Position numbers and translations under genes: made by a program. From NCBI GenBank assembly GCA_041565695.1, contig JBFGUI010000033.1, positions 1 to 22,288 on the forward strand: a DNA stretch of 22,288 nucleotides, given 5' to 3'. The DNA is from Pelagibius sp041565695. GTDB taxonomy: Bacteria > Pseudomonadota > Alphaproteobacteria > Kiloniellales > Kiloniellaceae. Under the pieces are notes generated by a model. It had not been told where the DNA came from, ran no database searches, and worked only from the letters and a program-made list of their open reading frames with translations. Of the stretch, positions 7,927-15,676 are shown piece after piece. Positions within the stretch are counted from its first letter, which is position 1. Each line of letters opens with the position of its first letter.

Positions 7927-8793
7927 ATGCGCTGGAACGAGCGCCGCGCGCGATTTCGCGCCCTTTTCGCCGGTGACCGCTGCGTCCATCCCGGCTCCGT
8001 CTTCGACCCTCTGTCGGCGCGCCTCGCCGAGGAGGTCGGCTTCGAGATCGGCATGTTCGCCGGCTCCGTGGCCTCGCTGACCGTGCTGGGCGCTCCGGAC
8101 CTCATCGTCCTCACCCTCAGCGAGTTCGCCGAGCAGGCCTACCGCATCAACCGCGCCGCCGGGCTGCCGCTGATGGTCGACGCCGACCACGGCTACGGCA
8201 ACGCCCTCAACGTGACCCGCACGGTTGAGGAGCTCGAGGCCGCCGGCGTCGCCGGTCTGTCCATCGAGGACACGGTGCTGCCGCAGCCCTATGGCGGGCC
8301 CGGCAAGACCGAGCTGATCTCCCTGGAGGAAGGCGTCGGCAAGATGCGCGCGGCGCTGGCCGGACGCAGCGACCCGAAGCTGATGATCTTTGGGCGCACC
8401 TCCGCGGTCTCTGTGACGGACGCCGAGGACGCGGCGCGGCGCATTGCCGCCTACGAGGCCGCCGGCGTCGACGCCATCTTCCTGGTCGGCGTGAAAACCA
8501 GAGCCCAGCTCGAGACCGTGCGTGCCGCGGTGAAACTGCCGCTGATGATCGGTGGGGCCGGGCCGGAAATCATGGACCTGGACTACCTCTCCGGCATGGG
8601 CGTGCGGCTCTGCCTGCAGAGCCACGCGCCCTTCATGGCCGCGGTGCAGGCGGTCCACGACACCCTGAAGGCCCTGCGCGACGGGACCCCGCCGAAAGAA
8701 CTGAAGGGTGTGGCGCCACCGGAACTGATGAAACGCCTGATCCGCGACGCCGACTATCAGGCCCGGATGCGGGATTGGCTCGGCGGCGAGTAG
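7927..8793 (+). CDS. Oxaloacetate decarboxylase-type enzyme, ICL/PEP mutase superfamily
   Basis: A 288-residue TIM-barrel protein of the isocitrate lyase/PEP mutase superfamily. The N-terminus (RFRALFAGDRCVHPGSVFDP), the block FAGSVASLTVLG, the metal/substrate motif DADHGYGN and the loop SIEDTVLPQPYG match the branch containing the Mg-dependent oxaloacetate decarboxylase PA4872 of Pseudomonas. The KKCGH catalytic loop of true isocitrate lyases and methylisocitrate lyases is absent, which argues against a lyase. The expected reaction is oxaloacetate to pyruvate plus CO2 in the cytoplasm. The ATG at 7927 follows GGGAGG (7917-7922); a longer frame starting at 7858 lacks such a site. The gene is monocistronic as far as can be seen. 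Carboxyphosphonoenolpyruvate-mutase-like annotation is the main alternative. Confidence 0.85.
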   Translation: MRWNERRARFRALFAGDRCVHPGSVFDPLSARLAEEVGFEIGMFAGSVASLTVLGAPDLIVLTLSEFAEQAYRINRAAGLPLMVDADHGYGNALNVTRTVEELEAAGVAGLSIEDTVLPQPYGGPGKTELISLEEGVGKMRAALAGRSDPKLMIFGRTSAVSVTDAEDAARRIAAYEAAGVDAIFLVGVKTRAQLETVRAAVKLPLMIGGAGPEIMDLDYLSGMGVRLCLQSHAPFMAAVQAVHDTLKALRDGTPPKELKGVAPPELMKRLIRDADYQARMRDWLGGE

Positions 8794-8803
8794 CAGAGCG
8801 GCT

Positions 8804-9163
8804 TCAGCGCAGGTCGACCCTGATGCCGTTGTTCCCGGCGTTGCCGAAGGAACAGCCGGCGCAGATGTCGAAGCGCTTGAGGAAGCCGATGTTGAGCAGT
8901 TCGACGACGCGGTCGTAGTCGATGCAGCAGAGGCCGAGGTCGCCGTTCCAGACCACCACCGACTGGAAGAGCGGAATGCCGCAGACGGCGCGCTCGACGC
9001 CGGTGGGCTGGCGCAGCAGTTCCTCGCGGCTGGGCAGGAAGTGGCTGAACTTCCGCTTCTGCGCCGCGCTGGTGCAGGAGCCGAGGCTGAAGGTCTTGAA
9101 GCGCACGCGGTCGAAGCCCATCTGCCGCGGGCTCGTAGGACTCTCGACAGCCTGCTCAGTCAT
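8804..9163 (-). CDS. Short cysteine-rich protein resembling a radical SAM SPASM tail; possible remnant
   Basis: A 119-residue frame with six cysteines: Cys30, Cys61, Cys79, Cys80, Cys101 and Cys104. The segment CGIPLFQSVVVWNGDLGLCCID followed by DICAGC looks like the C-terminal SPASM region of radical SAM proteins, which binds auxiliary Fe-S clusters. There is no CxxxCxxC radical SAM motif here or in the 155 bases upstream, and the stretch between CCID and DICAGC is shorter than in typical SPASM domains. No good ribosome site precedes the ATG at 9163. It is therefore probably the degenerate tail of a once larger gene, although a stand-alone Fe-S protein cannot be excluded. It lies beside a tRNA gene. 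Confidence 0.5.
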   Translation of the reverse strand: MTEQAVESPTSPRQMGFDRVRFKTFSLGSCTSAAQKRKFSHFLPSREELLRQPTGVERAVCGIPLFQSVVVWNGDLGLCCIDYDRVVELLNIGFLKRFDICAGCSFGNAGNNGIRVDLR

Positions 9164-9318
9164 GGACCACGGGAATCGTCATAGTGCGGTCCCCCAGCAC
9201 GGCAGAAGCTCAACGCAGCACAACGGTATCGCCTGTCAACTGACGGTCACTGACAAGCCGGACGAATTGCGCTCCGACGAGCGGCCCGGGGTCAGGAGAT
9301 GCTCAGGGAGGGGAAGGA

Positions 9319-9394
9319 TGGTGCCGCCTGCGTGACTTGAACACGCGACCCTCGCATTACGAATGCGATGCTCTACCAACTGAGCTAAGGCGGC
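9319..9394 (-). tRNA. tRNA-Thr (anticodon CGU)
   Basis: On the minus strand the 76 bases fold as a complete cloverleaf. The acceptor GCCGCCT pairs with AGGCGGC, the D arm is GCTC-AGTTGGTA-GAGC, and the anticodon stem TCGCA/TGCGA holds the loop TTCGTAA (anticodon CGT, reading ACG). The T arm is GCGTG-TTCAAGT-CACGC. The discriminator is A and CCA is encoded (9321-9319). The anticodon arm matches known bacterial tRNA-Thr(CGU). Confidence 0.97.
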
Positions 9395-9555
9395 ACTGCG
9401 GCCGAGGCGAGACCCCGGCGGTTCCTTGGGCGCGGACATTACGGCGAAGCCGCCGCCAGCGCAAGGCCCGGCGCGGCGCGCCGGATCTGCCTTAGCTAAG
9501 CCCGCGCGCCTTAAGCCGGGGTTAACAGAGGGGGGCCGCCCGGGCGGGTCGGCGC

Positions 9556-11118
9556 CTAGGGACGGCGCGGCACGTAGCCCTCGACCGCCGCCGAATCGTC
9601 ATCCTCGTCGTCGACGCTGTTGCCCTGCGTGGCCGTGCCGCTCTCCGGCCCCGGCGTTTCCCGCGCGTCCTGCGGTCCGGCCGGTTTCACCCGGTCCGGC
9701 GGGCCCGGCAGCGGGGCTACCGGCGGCAGGTTGGCGGCCGGACCGGCCGTCGGGCCGGCCGGCGGCCGGACTGCGATCTGCGGCAGATCCGCGTCCGCCC
9801 CACCGAGCAGCGGGCCGACATGGCGCGGCACCCGCCAGCTCAGGCTGTCAAAGCTGCTGCAGGCGCCGCAGTCCGCGCTCCACTGCGCGGCCACAGCGCC
9901 GCAGGAATCGCAGACCCAGGTGGGGTCGGGCGGCGCCACGGCGGCGCGCTCCAGCCAGCGCCACGCGCTGACCGCATCCTTGCGCTCGGCCTCCTCGAGG
10001 CGCGCCATGAGCCGGCAGACCTGGGCACGCGGCGGGTTTTCCCCTTCCAGCCTCACCAGCTCGGCCAGATTGTGGCGCGCCTGTCCCCAGAGCTCCGCGG
10101 CCAGGTTGGCCTCGGCCAGCGCCAGGTGGCTCTCCCGGTGCTGCGGATTGAGGGCCGCCAGCTTGGCGAAGCGCTTGACCTGGTCGAGCGGCTTGGCCTC
10201 GGGCGCCGCGTCGCGGTAGAGCGCCGCCAGCTCGGCGCTGGGCGTGCGCGGCCAGGAGCGTTCGACCACCTTGGTGGCCTCGCGATAGGCCTTGCGCTGG
10301 ACCGCGAGCCGGGCGTGCAGCAGCGCTGCGGCCAGCAGGTCCGGATCGGCCTTGTCGGCACGGCGCGCCAGGGTGAGGGCCTCGTCCTTCTTGCCCGCGG
10401 ACAGCAGGCGTTCGGCCTTGGCCAGGGTGATGACCGCGTCGCGGTGGTCCGCGGTCGGCTTGTCCAGCGCCTTGATCTTCACCGCCTGCTTCAAGGCCGC
10501 GGCGGCCGTATCGTAGTCGCCGGTCCGTTCGCTCAGCTCGAAGAGGTTGGTCACCACCCAGGGCGTCTTGGGCCTGAGCGCATGCGCCTGGCGGACGTAG
10601 CCAAGGGCGCGCTGGTCGTCGCCCGTGCGCAGTGCCTGCATCAAGAGACCGCGCAGGCCGAGAAAGCGCGTCTCCGGCTTTTCCAGCATGGCGTTGAAGT
10701 ACTTTTCCGCCGCCTTGTCGTCGCCGCCGAGCTGGGCCGCCTGGGCGGAGAGCAGCAGGGTGAGCGGCGGATCCTCCAGCAGGTCGTCGGCGCGGCGCGC
10801 CCAGCGCGCGGCTTCCTGTGCGTCGCCGGCGGCCACCGCGACCATGCCTTGGCTGAGCGCCTTGTAGCCGCGCCGGCGGCGGCCGGAGGACAGCGCCCGG
10901 CCGATGGCGCCGGGCGTGCCGAGGATCGCGCGGATGATTCGGTAGAGCACCGCGACCGCGATGGAGAAGACGACGGCGGCGAGCACCACGAGGCCGATCG
11001 GCGGCTCCATGCGGTAGCCCAGCCACTCGATGGTGACCTGGCCCGGGTTCCGCGTCAGCCAGAAGGCAGCGAGGATGGCGGCGGCGGCCAGAACCGCGAA
11101 GACGACAGCTCTGCGCAT
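9556..11118 (-). CDS. hemY: HemY-like TPR membrane protein with C-terminal zinc-ribbon-like knuckle
   Basis: A 520-residue inner-membrane protein of the proteobacterial HemY family (HemY_N plus TPR repeats), encoded with heme biosynthesis genes; its biochemical role is still unclear. It is not the Gram-positive HemY protoporphyrinogen oxidase. Two N-terminal membrane segments lie at about 4-21 and 40-62. Helical TPR-type repeats fill about 85-400. The knuckle CDSC...DCGAC follows, with Cys403/406/417/420 spaced CX2C-X10-CX2C, then a Pro-rich, acidic tail of 100 residues. The knuckle resembles the rubredoxin-like metal site that ends the TPR protein LapB. The gene starts 3 bases after the mitofilin-like gene, so the two are translationally linked. 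It is the last gene of the hem cluster. Confidence 0.9.
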   Translation of the reverse strand: MRRAVVFAVLAAAAILAAFWLTRNPGQVTIEWLGYRMEPPIGLVVLAAVVFSIAVAVLYRIIRAILGTPGAIGRALSSGRRRRGYKALSQGMVAVAAGDAQEAARWARRADDLLEDPPLTLLLSAQAAQLGGDDKAAEKYFNAMLEKPETRFLGLRGLLMQALRTGDDQRALGYVRQAHALRPKTPWVVTNLFELSERTGDYDTAAAALKQAVKIKALDKPTADHRDAVITLAKAERLLSAGKKDEALTLARRADKADPDLLAAALLHARLAVQRKAYREATKVVERSWPRTPSAELAALYRDAAPEAKPLDQVKRFAKLAALNPQHRESHLALAEANLAAELWGQARHNLAELVRLEGENPPRAQVCRLMARLEEAERKDAVSAWRWLERAAVAPPDPTWVCDSCGAVAAQWSADCGACSSFDSLSWRVPRHVGPLLGGADADLPQIAVRPPAGPTAGPAANLPPVAPLPGPPDRVKPAGPQDARETPGPESGTATQGNSVDDEDDDSAAVEGYVPRRP

Positions 11119-11121
11119 GGC

Positions 11122-12684
11122 TCAGCCGCCCGCCAGCGCAGCGAAGCGCTGCGATACCTGCGCGCCGAGGGCACCGACCGCCTGCTCCGCAGCGAGGCGT
11201 GCCTCCGCGTCCGCCCGCCAGCCGGCGACCGCTTCGGCGGCGGCGCCTTCCAGGGCGTCGAGTTCGGCCAGGGCGCCGGCCAGGTCGCCCTGGTTGAGCT
11301 TCACTTCGGCGCGCGCCGCGATCGCGGTCGGCGTGCCGCCTTCGACCATGCCGACCGGCCGCAGGTTGACCGCCTCCGACAGCCGGCGCAGCACCCCGGC
11401 CGACCAGCCCTCGCCCTCCTGGCCGACCTCGATGGCGGCGATGCGGCGGGCCGCCTCCGGGAAGCGGGCCTGCAGTTCGCTGAGGCTGGGCAGGCCTGCC
11501 GTGGCGCGCCGCTCCAGGGGGGCGATGATGCCCGCCAGTTCGCCGTCCTCGGCGGCCAGGTTCTTCAGCATGATCAGCGGCTGGTCGTAGGGTCCGGACC
11601 CCTTGAGCGCATCGCGCAGCTGCAGCATGGCGAGCAGCATCAGGGCCTCGCGGCTGCCCGGCGCGGCATCGCGCGCGGCCTGCGCGGCGCTGAGGCCGGC
11701 CTCGGTCTCGGCGAGGCGCGCCGCCAGGTCCGCCTGCGCCGCCAGCATCTCGTCGAGGCGTTTGGCCTCGCTGCCGAGGCGGCTGACGACTTCCTGCGAG
11801 GGTGTGCCGGCGAGACTGCGCACGGCGGCCAGATCCTGCTCCAGGTCTTCGAGGCGGTCGGTCATGCGGGCCAGCTGGGCGCTCAGGGATTCCAGCGCGG
11901 CGCGCGTCTCGGGATCCTGCCCCGCCCCCTGGGACAGCGCCGCCTCGGCGATCGCCAGGCGTTCGCCGAGGGCCGCAAGTTCGGTCGCATTGTCCCGCGG
12001 CAGGCTGGCCTGCAACTCGGCCAGGCGCTGGTCCACCTCGGCCAGCGCCGCGGCCAGCGCTTCAGCGTCGCCGGCGCCGCGGGTTTCGCCGAGCAGCGGC
12101 GCCCAATAGGGCTGGGTATAGATCGTCGCCCCGGCGACGGCGGCCGCCAGCACCACACCGACGGCCAGACCGGGCAGGAAGCCGCCGCCGCTGCGCGCGG
12201 CCGGCGCGGTGGTGGCCTCGCGGGCCTCCGACTTGGCGGCGGCCTTGGTCGCGGCCGAGGCGGTGGTCGCCGCCGAGGCCGCAGCCGCCGTCTTCTCCGG
12301 CTTGGCTGTGGCCTTGTCCTCGGCCTTCTCGCCCGCCGCATCGGCGCCGGGCAGCGGCGTCGCCCTGCCCTCGATCACCGGCGGCTGCGCGGCGCTGCCT
12401 TCGGCCGGCGCCGAGGCCCGCAGCACCGCCGGATCCAGCGTGATGCCGTGCTTCTGTGCGGCAGCGCGGATCTGGTCGTGGCGGTTGGCGGGAATGGCGC
12501 TGCGCTCCTTCCAGCCCTGAACCGTCGAGACCGCCAGGCCGAGTGTCTTGGCCATGGGGCGGATGCCGCCGAAAGCCTCGATCACCACCAGCGCCGGCGC
12601 TTCCGCCGCGGCGTCCCCCTGGGTCGTACCGTCCTTTTGCGTCGCGGCGCCCTGTTCGCCGCCCTGGCCATCGGATGCTGTCAT
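11122..12684 (-). CDS. Mitofilin (Mic60)-like membrane protein with N-terminal helix-turn-helix segment
   Basis: A 520-residue protein in the position occupied in many Alphaproteobacteria by the Mic60 homologue (COG4223), between hemD and hemY. Residues about 32-80 (VIEAFGGIRPMAKTLGL, then VSTVQGWKERSAIP and NRHDQI) look like a Cro/YdaS-type helix-turn-helix. A low-complexity Ala/Lys/Glu linker (90-165) and one membrane span (about 168-190) follow. A long Leu/Ala/Glu-rich coiled coil comes next, then a helical C-terminal domain from about 330, as in mitofilins. Bacterial Mic60 shapes intracytoplasmic membranes. The HTH is predicted to be cytoplasmic and the coiled coil periplasmic. The ATG at 12684 follows AAAGG. 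DNA binding by the N-terminus is inference. Confidence 0.8.
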   Translation of the reverse strand: MTASDGQGGEQGAATQKDGTTQGDAAAEAPALVVIEAFGGIRPMAKTLGLAVSTVQGWKERSAIPANRHDQIRAAAQKHGITLDPAVLRASAPAEGSAAQPPVIEGRATPLPGADAAGEKAEDKATAKPEKTAAAASAATTASAATKAAAKSEAREATTAPAARSGGGFLPGLAVGVVLAAAVAGATIYTQPYWAPLLGETRGAGDAEALAAALAEVDQRLAELQASLPRDNATELAALGERLAIAEAALSQGAGQDPETRAALESLSAQLARMTDRLEDLEQDLAAVRSLAGTPSQEVVSRLGSEAKRLDEMLAAQADLAARLAETEAGLSAAQAARDAAPGSREALMLLAMLQLRDALKGSGPYDQPLIMLKNLAAEDGELAGIIAPLERRATAGLPSLSELQARFPEAARRIAAIEVGQEGEGWSAGVLRRLSEAVNLRPVGMVEGGTPTAIAARAEVKLNQGDLAGALAELDALEGAAAEAVAGWRADAEARLAAEQAVGALGAQVSQRFAALAGG

Positions 12685-12743
12685 CTTTGCCTTTACGTAT
12701 CCGCCCTTTCCCCTACGGCCCCGCCCCCGGCGGCGCCGAACCT

Positions 12744-12796
12744 CGTACGCTTCTTTGTACGCTTCTTAAGCGTACGGTGCAGCGCAAAAATTGCGC
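12744..12796. repeat. Tandem and inverted repeats in the hemD to mitofilin gap
   Basis: CGTACGCTTCTT (12744-12755) is repeated as TGTACGCTTCTT (12756-12767). The second copy forms a perfect 8-bp inverted repeat with AAGCGTAC (12768-12775), leaving a 3-base loop. A second hairpin, GCGCAA-AAA-TTGCGC (12782-12796), lies 3 bases beyond the hemD stop codon. Neither is followed by a clear T-tract on the minus strand, so they look more like an operator, an attenuator or an mRNA-processing element than a simple terminator. Confidence 0.55.
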
Positions 12797-12799
12797 CTG

Positions 12800-13528
12800 T
12801 CAGGCCCCATCCTGACCCAGTTGGTCCAGCGCCGCCAGCAGCGCGGCCTGTTCCGGCCGGGGCGCGACCACGATCTCGGCCCAGGAAAGCCTGGAAAGCC
12901 GGGCCGCGACCGCCTGGCTGAGGCAAAGCGCCGTGACTCCGCGGCAGGCCGTCGCCAGGTCCGCCTCTGCAACCAAGCTAGCAAAGCTGGCGGCCGTGCG
13001 AGGCGAGAATAATGTCACGACGTCGATCAACCCTTCATTGAGCGCGTGGCGGCACGCGGGGCTCAGCGTCGTGGCCGGCTGGGCGTCGTAGAGCACCAGC
13101 CGCAGCACCGTGAAGCCGGCCGCCGCCAGCGCGCCCTGCAGGTCGCCGGCCAGCTTGCTGGCGGCCGGATGGAGCAGCGGCCCGTCCGCGGGGTCGAGTC
13201 GCGCCTGCACCAGGGCGGCGAGGTCCGCCACGTCGCCGGCGGCAGATTCGACCCGCTCGAAGCCGAGACTGCGGGCCGCCGCCGCGCTGGCGTCGCCGAC
13301 AGCGAAGACCGGCAGGTCGCGGCGCACATCCAGGTCCGCAAAGGCCCGCACCCCGTTGGCGCTGGTCACCAGCAGGGCCTGGGCCTGGCGGTGGCCGGCC
13401 GGCCAGTCGACGGTCTCGCGCGGCCGGATGGTCAGCAGCGGCTCGACCAGGACCTGGTGGCCGCGCGCCTCGAGCGCGCTGGTCAGTTCGGCGGCATCGG
13501 CCTGCGGCCGGGTGACCAGGACCCGCAT
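12800..13528 (-). CDS. hemD: Uroporphyrinogen-III synthase
   Basis: A 242-residue cytosolic enzyme that cyclises hydroxymethylbilane to uroporphyrinogen III with inversion of ring D. HemD proteins are weakly conserved, but several marks are present: the N-terminal VLVTRPQADAAELTSALEARG, the PLLTI strand, LLVTSANGVRAF (common HemD motif TSxNGV), FAVGDASAAAARSLGF and VVTLFSPRTAASFASLV. The ATG at 13528 lies 16 bases downstream of the hemC stop, consistent with co-transcription. No transmembrane or extra domain is fused, although in some relatives HemD is fused to neighbours. The 115-base gap after it, containing repeats, separates it from the mitofilin-like gene. Confidence 0.93.
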   Translation of the reverse strand: MRVLVTRPQADAAELTSALEARGHQVLVEPLLTIRPRETVDWPAGHRQAQALLVTSANGVRAFADLDVRRDLPVFAVGDASAAAARSLGFERVESAAGDVADLAALVQARLDPADGPLLHPAASKLAGDLQGALAAAGFTVLRLVLYDAQPATTLSPACRHALNEGLIDVVTLFSPRTAASFASLVAEADLATACRGVTALCLSQAVAARLSRLSWAEIVVAPRPEQAALLAALDQLGQDGA

Positions 13529-13544
13529 CGCGCCCCGGTTCCGC

Positions 13545-14507
13545 TCAATGCCCGGCGATGGCGGCGAAGAAGTCGGCGCCGCCGAGGGCCTTCAGCTCCT
13601 CACCCAGGGCCTTACCCAGGTCACGGCCCGCCGCCGGCGCGCCGCTGATTTCGGCGCGGTGCACCTTGCTGCCGTCAGGCAGCGCCACCAGGCCGCGCAG
13701 GCGTAGCGCCTTGCCGCCGTCGGTCAGCTCCGCCAGCCCGGCGATGGGGGTCTTGCAGGAACCGTCGAGTTCGGCCAGCAGGGCCCGCTCGGCGGCGACC
13801 CGCTGTCCGGTCTCGCGGCAGGCGATGGCATCGAGCCAGGCACGGGTCTTCGCGTCGGCCGCGCGCATCTCCAGGCCGATGGCGCCCTGCGCAACCGCCG
13901 GCAGCATGACCTCCGGCGCCAGCAGGGCGGTGACCCTGTCGGCCTCGCCGAGGCGCTTCAGGCCGGCGACGGCCAGCAGCGTGGCATCGACCTCGCCTTC
14001 GGCCAGCTTGCGCAGCCGCGTGGCCACGTTGCCGCGGAAGTTGACCACCTTGAGGTCCGGGCGCGCGGCGAGGATCTGGGCCTGGCGCCGCAGCGAGGCG
14101 CTGCCCACCACCGCGCCGGCCGGCAGATCGGCCAGGCCGGCACCGTCGCGCGTGAAAAGGGCATCGCGCGGGTCCTCGCGCGGCAGCAGGTGTTCGACCG
14201 TCAGGCCGTCCGGCAGCCAGGTCGGCACGTCCTTCATGGAATGCACCGCCGCGTCGATCTCGCCGGCCAGCAGCGCCTCCTCGATCTCCTTGGTGAACAG
14301 GCCCTTGCCGCCGATCTCGGAGAGGGCGCGGTCCTGGATGCGGTCGCCGGTGGTCTTGATGACAACGATGGCGACGGCGTCCTCGCCGGCCAGTTCGGCA
14401 TGGGCCGCGCCGAGGCGGCGGCGCACTTCCTGCGCCTGGGCCAGGGCGAGCGGCGAGCCCCGGGTACCGAGGCGCAGCAGCGGTTTGCTGGACTTTTCTG
14501 TGCTCAT
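13545..14507 (-). CDS. hemC: Porphobilinogen deaminase (hydroxymethylbilane synthase)
   Basis: A 320-residue cytosolic enzyme that joins four porphobilinogens into hydroxymethylbilane. Visible motifs are LRLGTRGSPLALAQA at the N-terminus, GGKGLFTKEIE, HSMKDVPT containing the catalytic Asp93, and GSASLRRQAQ and NFRGNVATRLRKL, whose arginines and lysines hold the substrate acid groups. Cys251 in DGSCKTPI is the attachment point of the dipyrromethane cofactor. The ATG at 14507 has only a weak ribosome site in front. It is the first gene of the minus-strand hem cluster and is divergent from tsaD across 92 bases, which must hold promoters for both directions; I could not pick them with confidence. 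Confidence 0.97.
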   Translation of the reverse strand: MSTEKSSKPLLRLGTRGSPLALAQAQEVRRRLGAAHAELAGEDAVAIVVIKTTGDRIQDRALSEIGGKGLFTKEIEEALLAGEIDAAVHSMKDVPTWLPDGLTVEHLLPREDPRDALFTRDGAGLADLPAGAVVGSASLRRQAQILAARPDLKVVNFRGNVATRLRKLAEGEVDATLLAVAGLKRLGEADRVTALLAPEVMLPAVAQGAIGLEMRAADAKTRAWLDAIACRETGQRVAAERALLAELDGSCKTPIAGLAELTDGGKALRLRGLVALPDGSKVHRAEISGAPAAGRDLGKALGEELKALGGADFFAAIAGH

Positions 14508-14599
14508 GGGCGCTAAGCTTTAGAGCATGCGCGGGGTGAAGGAAACTCCCGCGCGCGGGCATGGCCAATCCGTCGTCGAGGCAGTAAGGTCCGCACGCC

Positions 14600-15676
14600 A
14601 TGACCAAGCCGTCCGACGACCTCATCGTACTGGGCATCGAGACCTCCTGCGACGAAACCGCCGCCGCGGTGGTGAGCGCTGCCGGGGAGATCCGTGCCGA
14701 CCTGGTGCTCTCTCAAATCGATGAGCACCGGCCCTACGGCGGCGTGGTGCCGGAAATCGCCGCGCGCAGCCACATGGACCACATCGACCACCTGGTCGCG
14801 GAGGCCATGCAGCAGGCCAGCCTCGGCTTCGACGACCTCGACGGCATCGCCGCGACGGCGGGGCCGGGCCTGATCGGCGGCGTCTTCGTCGGCGTGATGA
14901 CGGCGAAGGCCATTGCCCTGGCCTGGGACAAGCCGTTCCTCGCCGTGAACCACCTGGAGGGCCACGCGCTGACCGCGCGGCTCAGCGACAAGCTGGACTT
15001 CCCCTACCTGCTGCTGCTGGTCTCCGGCGGGCACTGCCAGCTGCTGGCGGTGGAGGGGGTCGGGCGCTACCGCCGGCTCGGCGGCACCATCGACGACGCG
15101 GTGGGCGAGGCCTTCGACAAGACCGCCAAGCTGCTCGGCCTCGGCTACCCGGGCGGCCCTGAAGTCGAGAAGGCCGCCGCGACGGGCGATCCCACTGCCT
15201 TCGAGCTGCCGCGCCCGATGCTGGGCCGCCCCGGGCTCGACTTCTCCTTTTCGGGCCTGAAGACCGCGGTGCGCCAAGCCGCCGAGAAGGCCGGCGTGCT
15301 GGCCAACGGAAATGAGCGTGCGGGCGATCGGCAGACCGCGGCCGACCTCGCCGCCGCTTTCCAGGCGGCGGTGGGCGACATCCTGGCCGAGCGCTGCGCC
15401 AAGGCGATCGACGTCTTCCGCGCCGACTACGGCAGCGCCGGGCCGCTGGTGGTGGCCGGCGGCGTGGCCGCCAACCGCGCCCTGCGCGCCCGCCTGGAAG
15501 AGGTCGCGCGCGCGGCCGGCAGCCGCCTGGTGGCCCCGCCGGCCAGGCTGTGCACCGACAACGCGGCGATGATCGCCTGGGCCGGGGTCGAGCGCCTGCG
15601 GCTCGGGCTCACCGACCCGCTGGATTTCGCCGCGCGCCCGCGCTGGCCGCTCGAGAGTCTGAGGCAGAGTGGGTAA
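14600..15676 (+). CDS. tsaD: tRNA N6-adenosine threonylcarbamoyltransferase
   Basis: TsaD (Kae1/YgjD/Gcp family) transfers threonylcarbamoyl to A37 of tRNAs that read ANN codons, working with TsaB, TsaE and TsaC. The 358 residues contain GIETSCDETAAAVV, the metal-binding HxxxH-type region ARSHMDHIDHL, the conserved NHLEGHA, LLLVSGGHCQL, DDAVGEAFDKTAKLLGLGYPGG, FSFSGLKTAV and the C-terminal CTDNAAMIAW. The ATG at 14600 is preceded by TAAGG at 14585-14589. The downstream gpsA start lies inside the end of this gene (8-base overlap). The hemC/tsaD divergence is common in Alphaproteobacteria. Confidence 0.97.
   Translation: MTKPSDDLIVLGIETSCDETAAAVVSAAGEIRADLVLSQIDEHRPYGGVVPEIAARSHMDHIDHLVAEAMQQASLGFDDLDGIAATAGPGLIGGVFVGVMTAKAIALAWDKPFLAVNHLEGHALTARLSDKLDFPYLLLLVSGGHCQLLAVEGVGRYRRLGGTIDDAVGEAFDKTAKLLGLGYPGGPEVEKAAATGDPTAFELPRPMLGRPGLDFSFSGLKTAVRQAAEKAGVLANGNERAGDRQTAADLAAAFQAAVGDILAERCAKAIDVFRADYGSAGPLVVAGGVAANRALRARLEEVARAAGSRLVAPPARLCTDNAAMIAWAGVERLRLGLTDPLDFAARPRWPLESLRQSG

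Noticed and set aside
9235..9262. TTGACA-like hexamer on the minus strand between the tRNA and the SPASM-like ORF, considered as a promoter
   Set aside because: No acceptable -10 element at 16-18 bases.
9491..9500. Perfect palindrome CTTAGCTAAG between tRNA-Thr and hemY
   Set aside because: Ten bases only, no T-tract or flanking promoter elements; could be chance.
9536..9547. Palindrome CCGCCCGGGCGG just past the hemY stop, considered as a terminator
   Set aside because: No T-run on the minus strand after it, and GC palindromes are frequent in this base composition.
11118..11122. Possibility that hemY and the mitofilin-like gene are one frameshifted gene
   Set aside because: Each has its own start, stop and complete domain set, with a normal 3-base gap; this order of two genes is common in Alphaproteobacteria.
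9820..12921. Open plus-strand frame of 1033 codons opposite hemY and the mitofilin-like gene
   Set aside because: It is the antisense shadow of two well-supported genes; its composition (Gly/Arg/Gln repeats) shows no recognisable fold.
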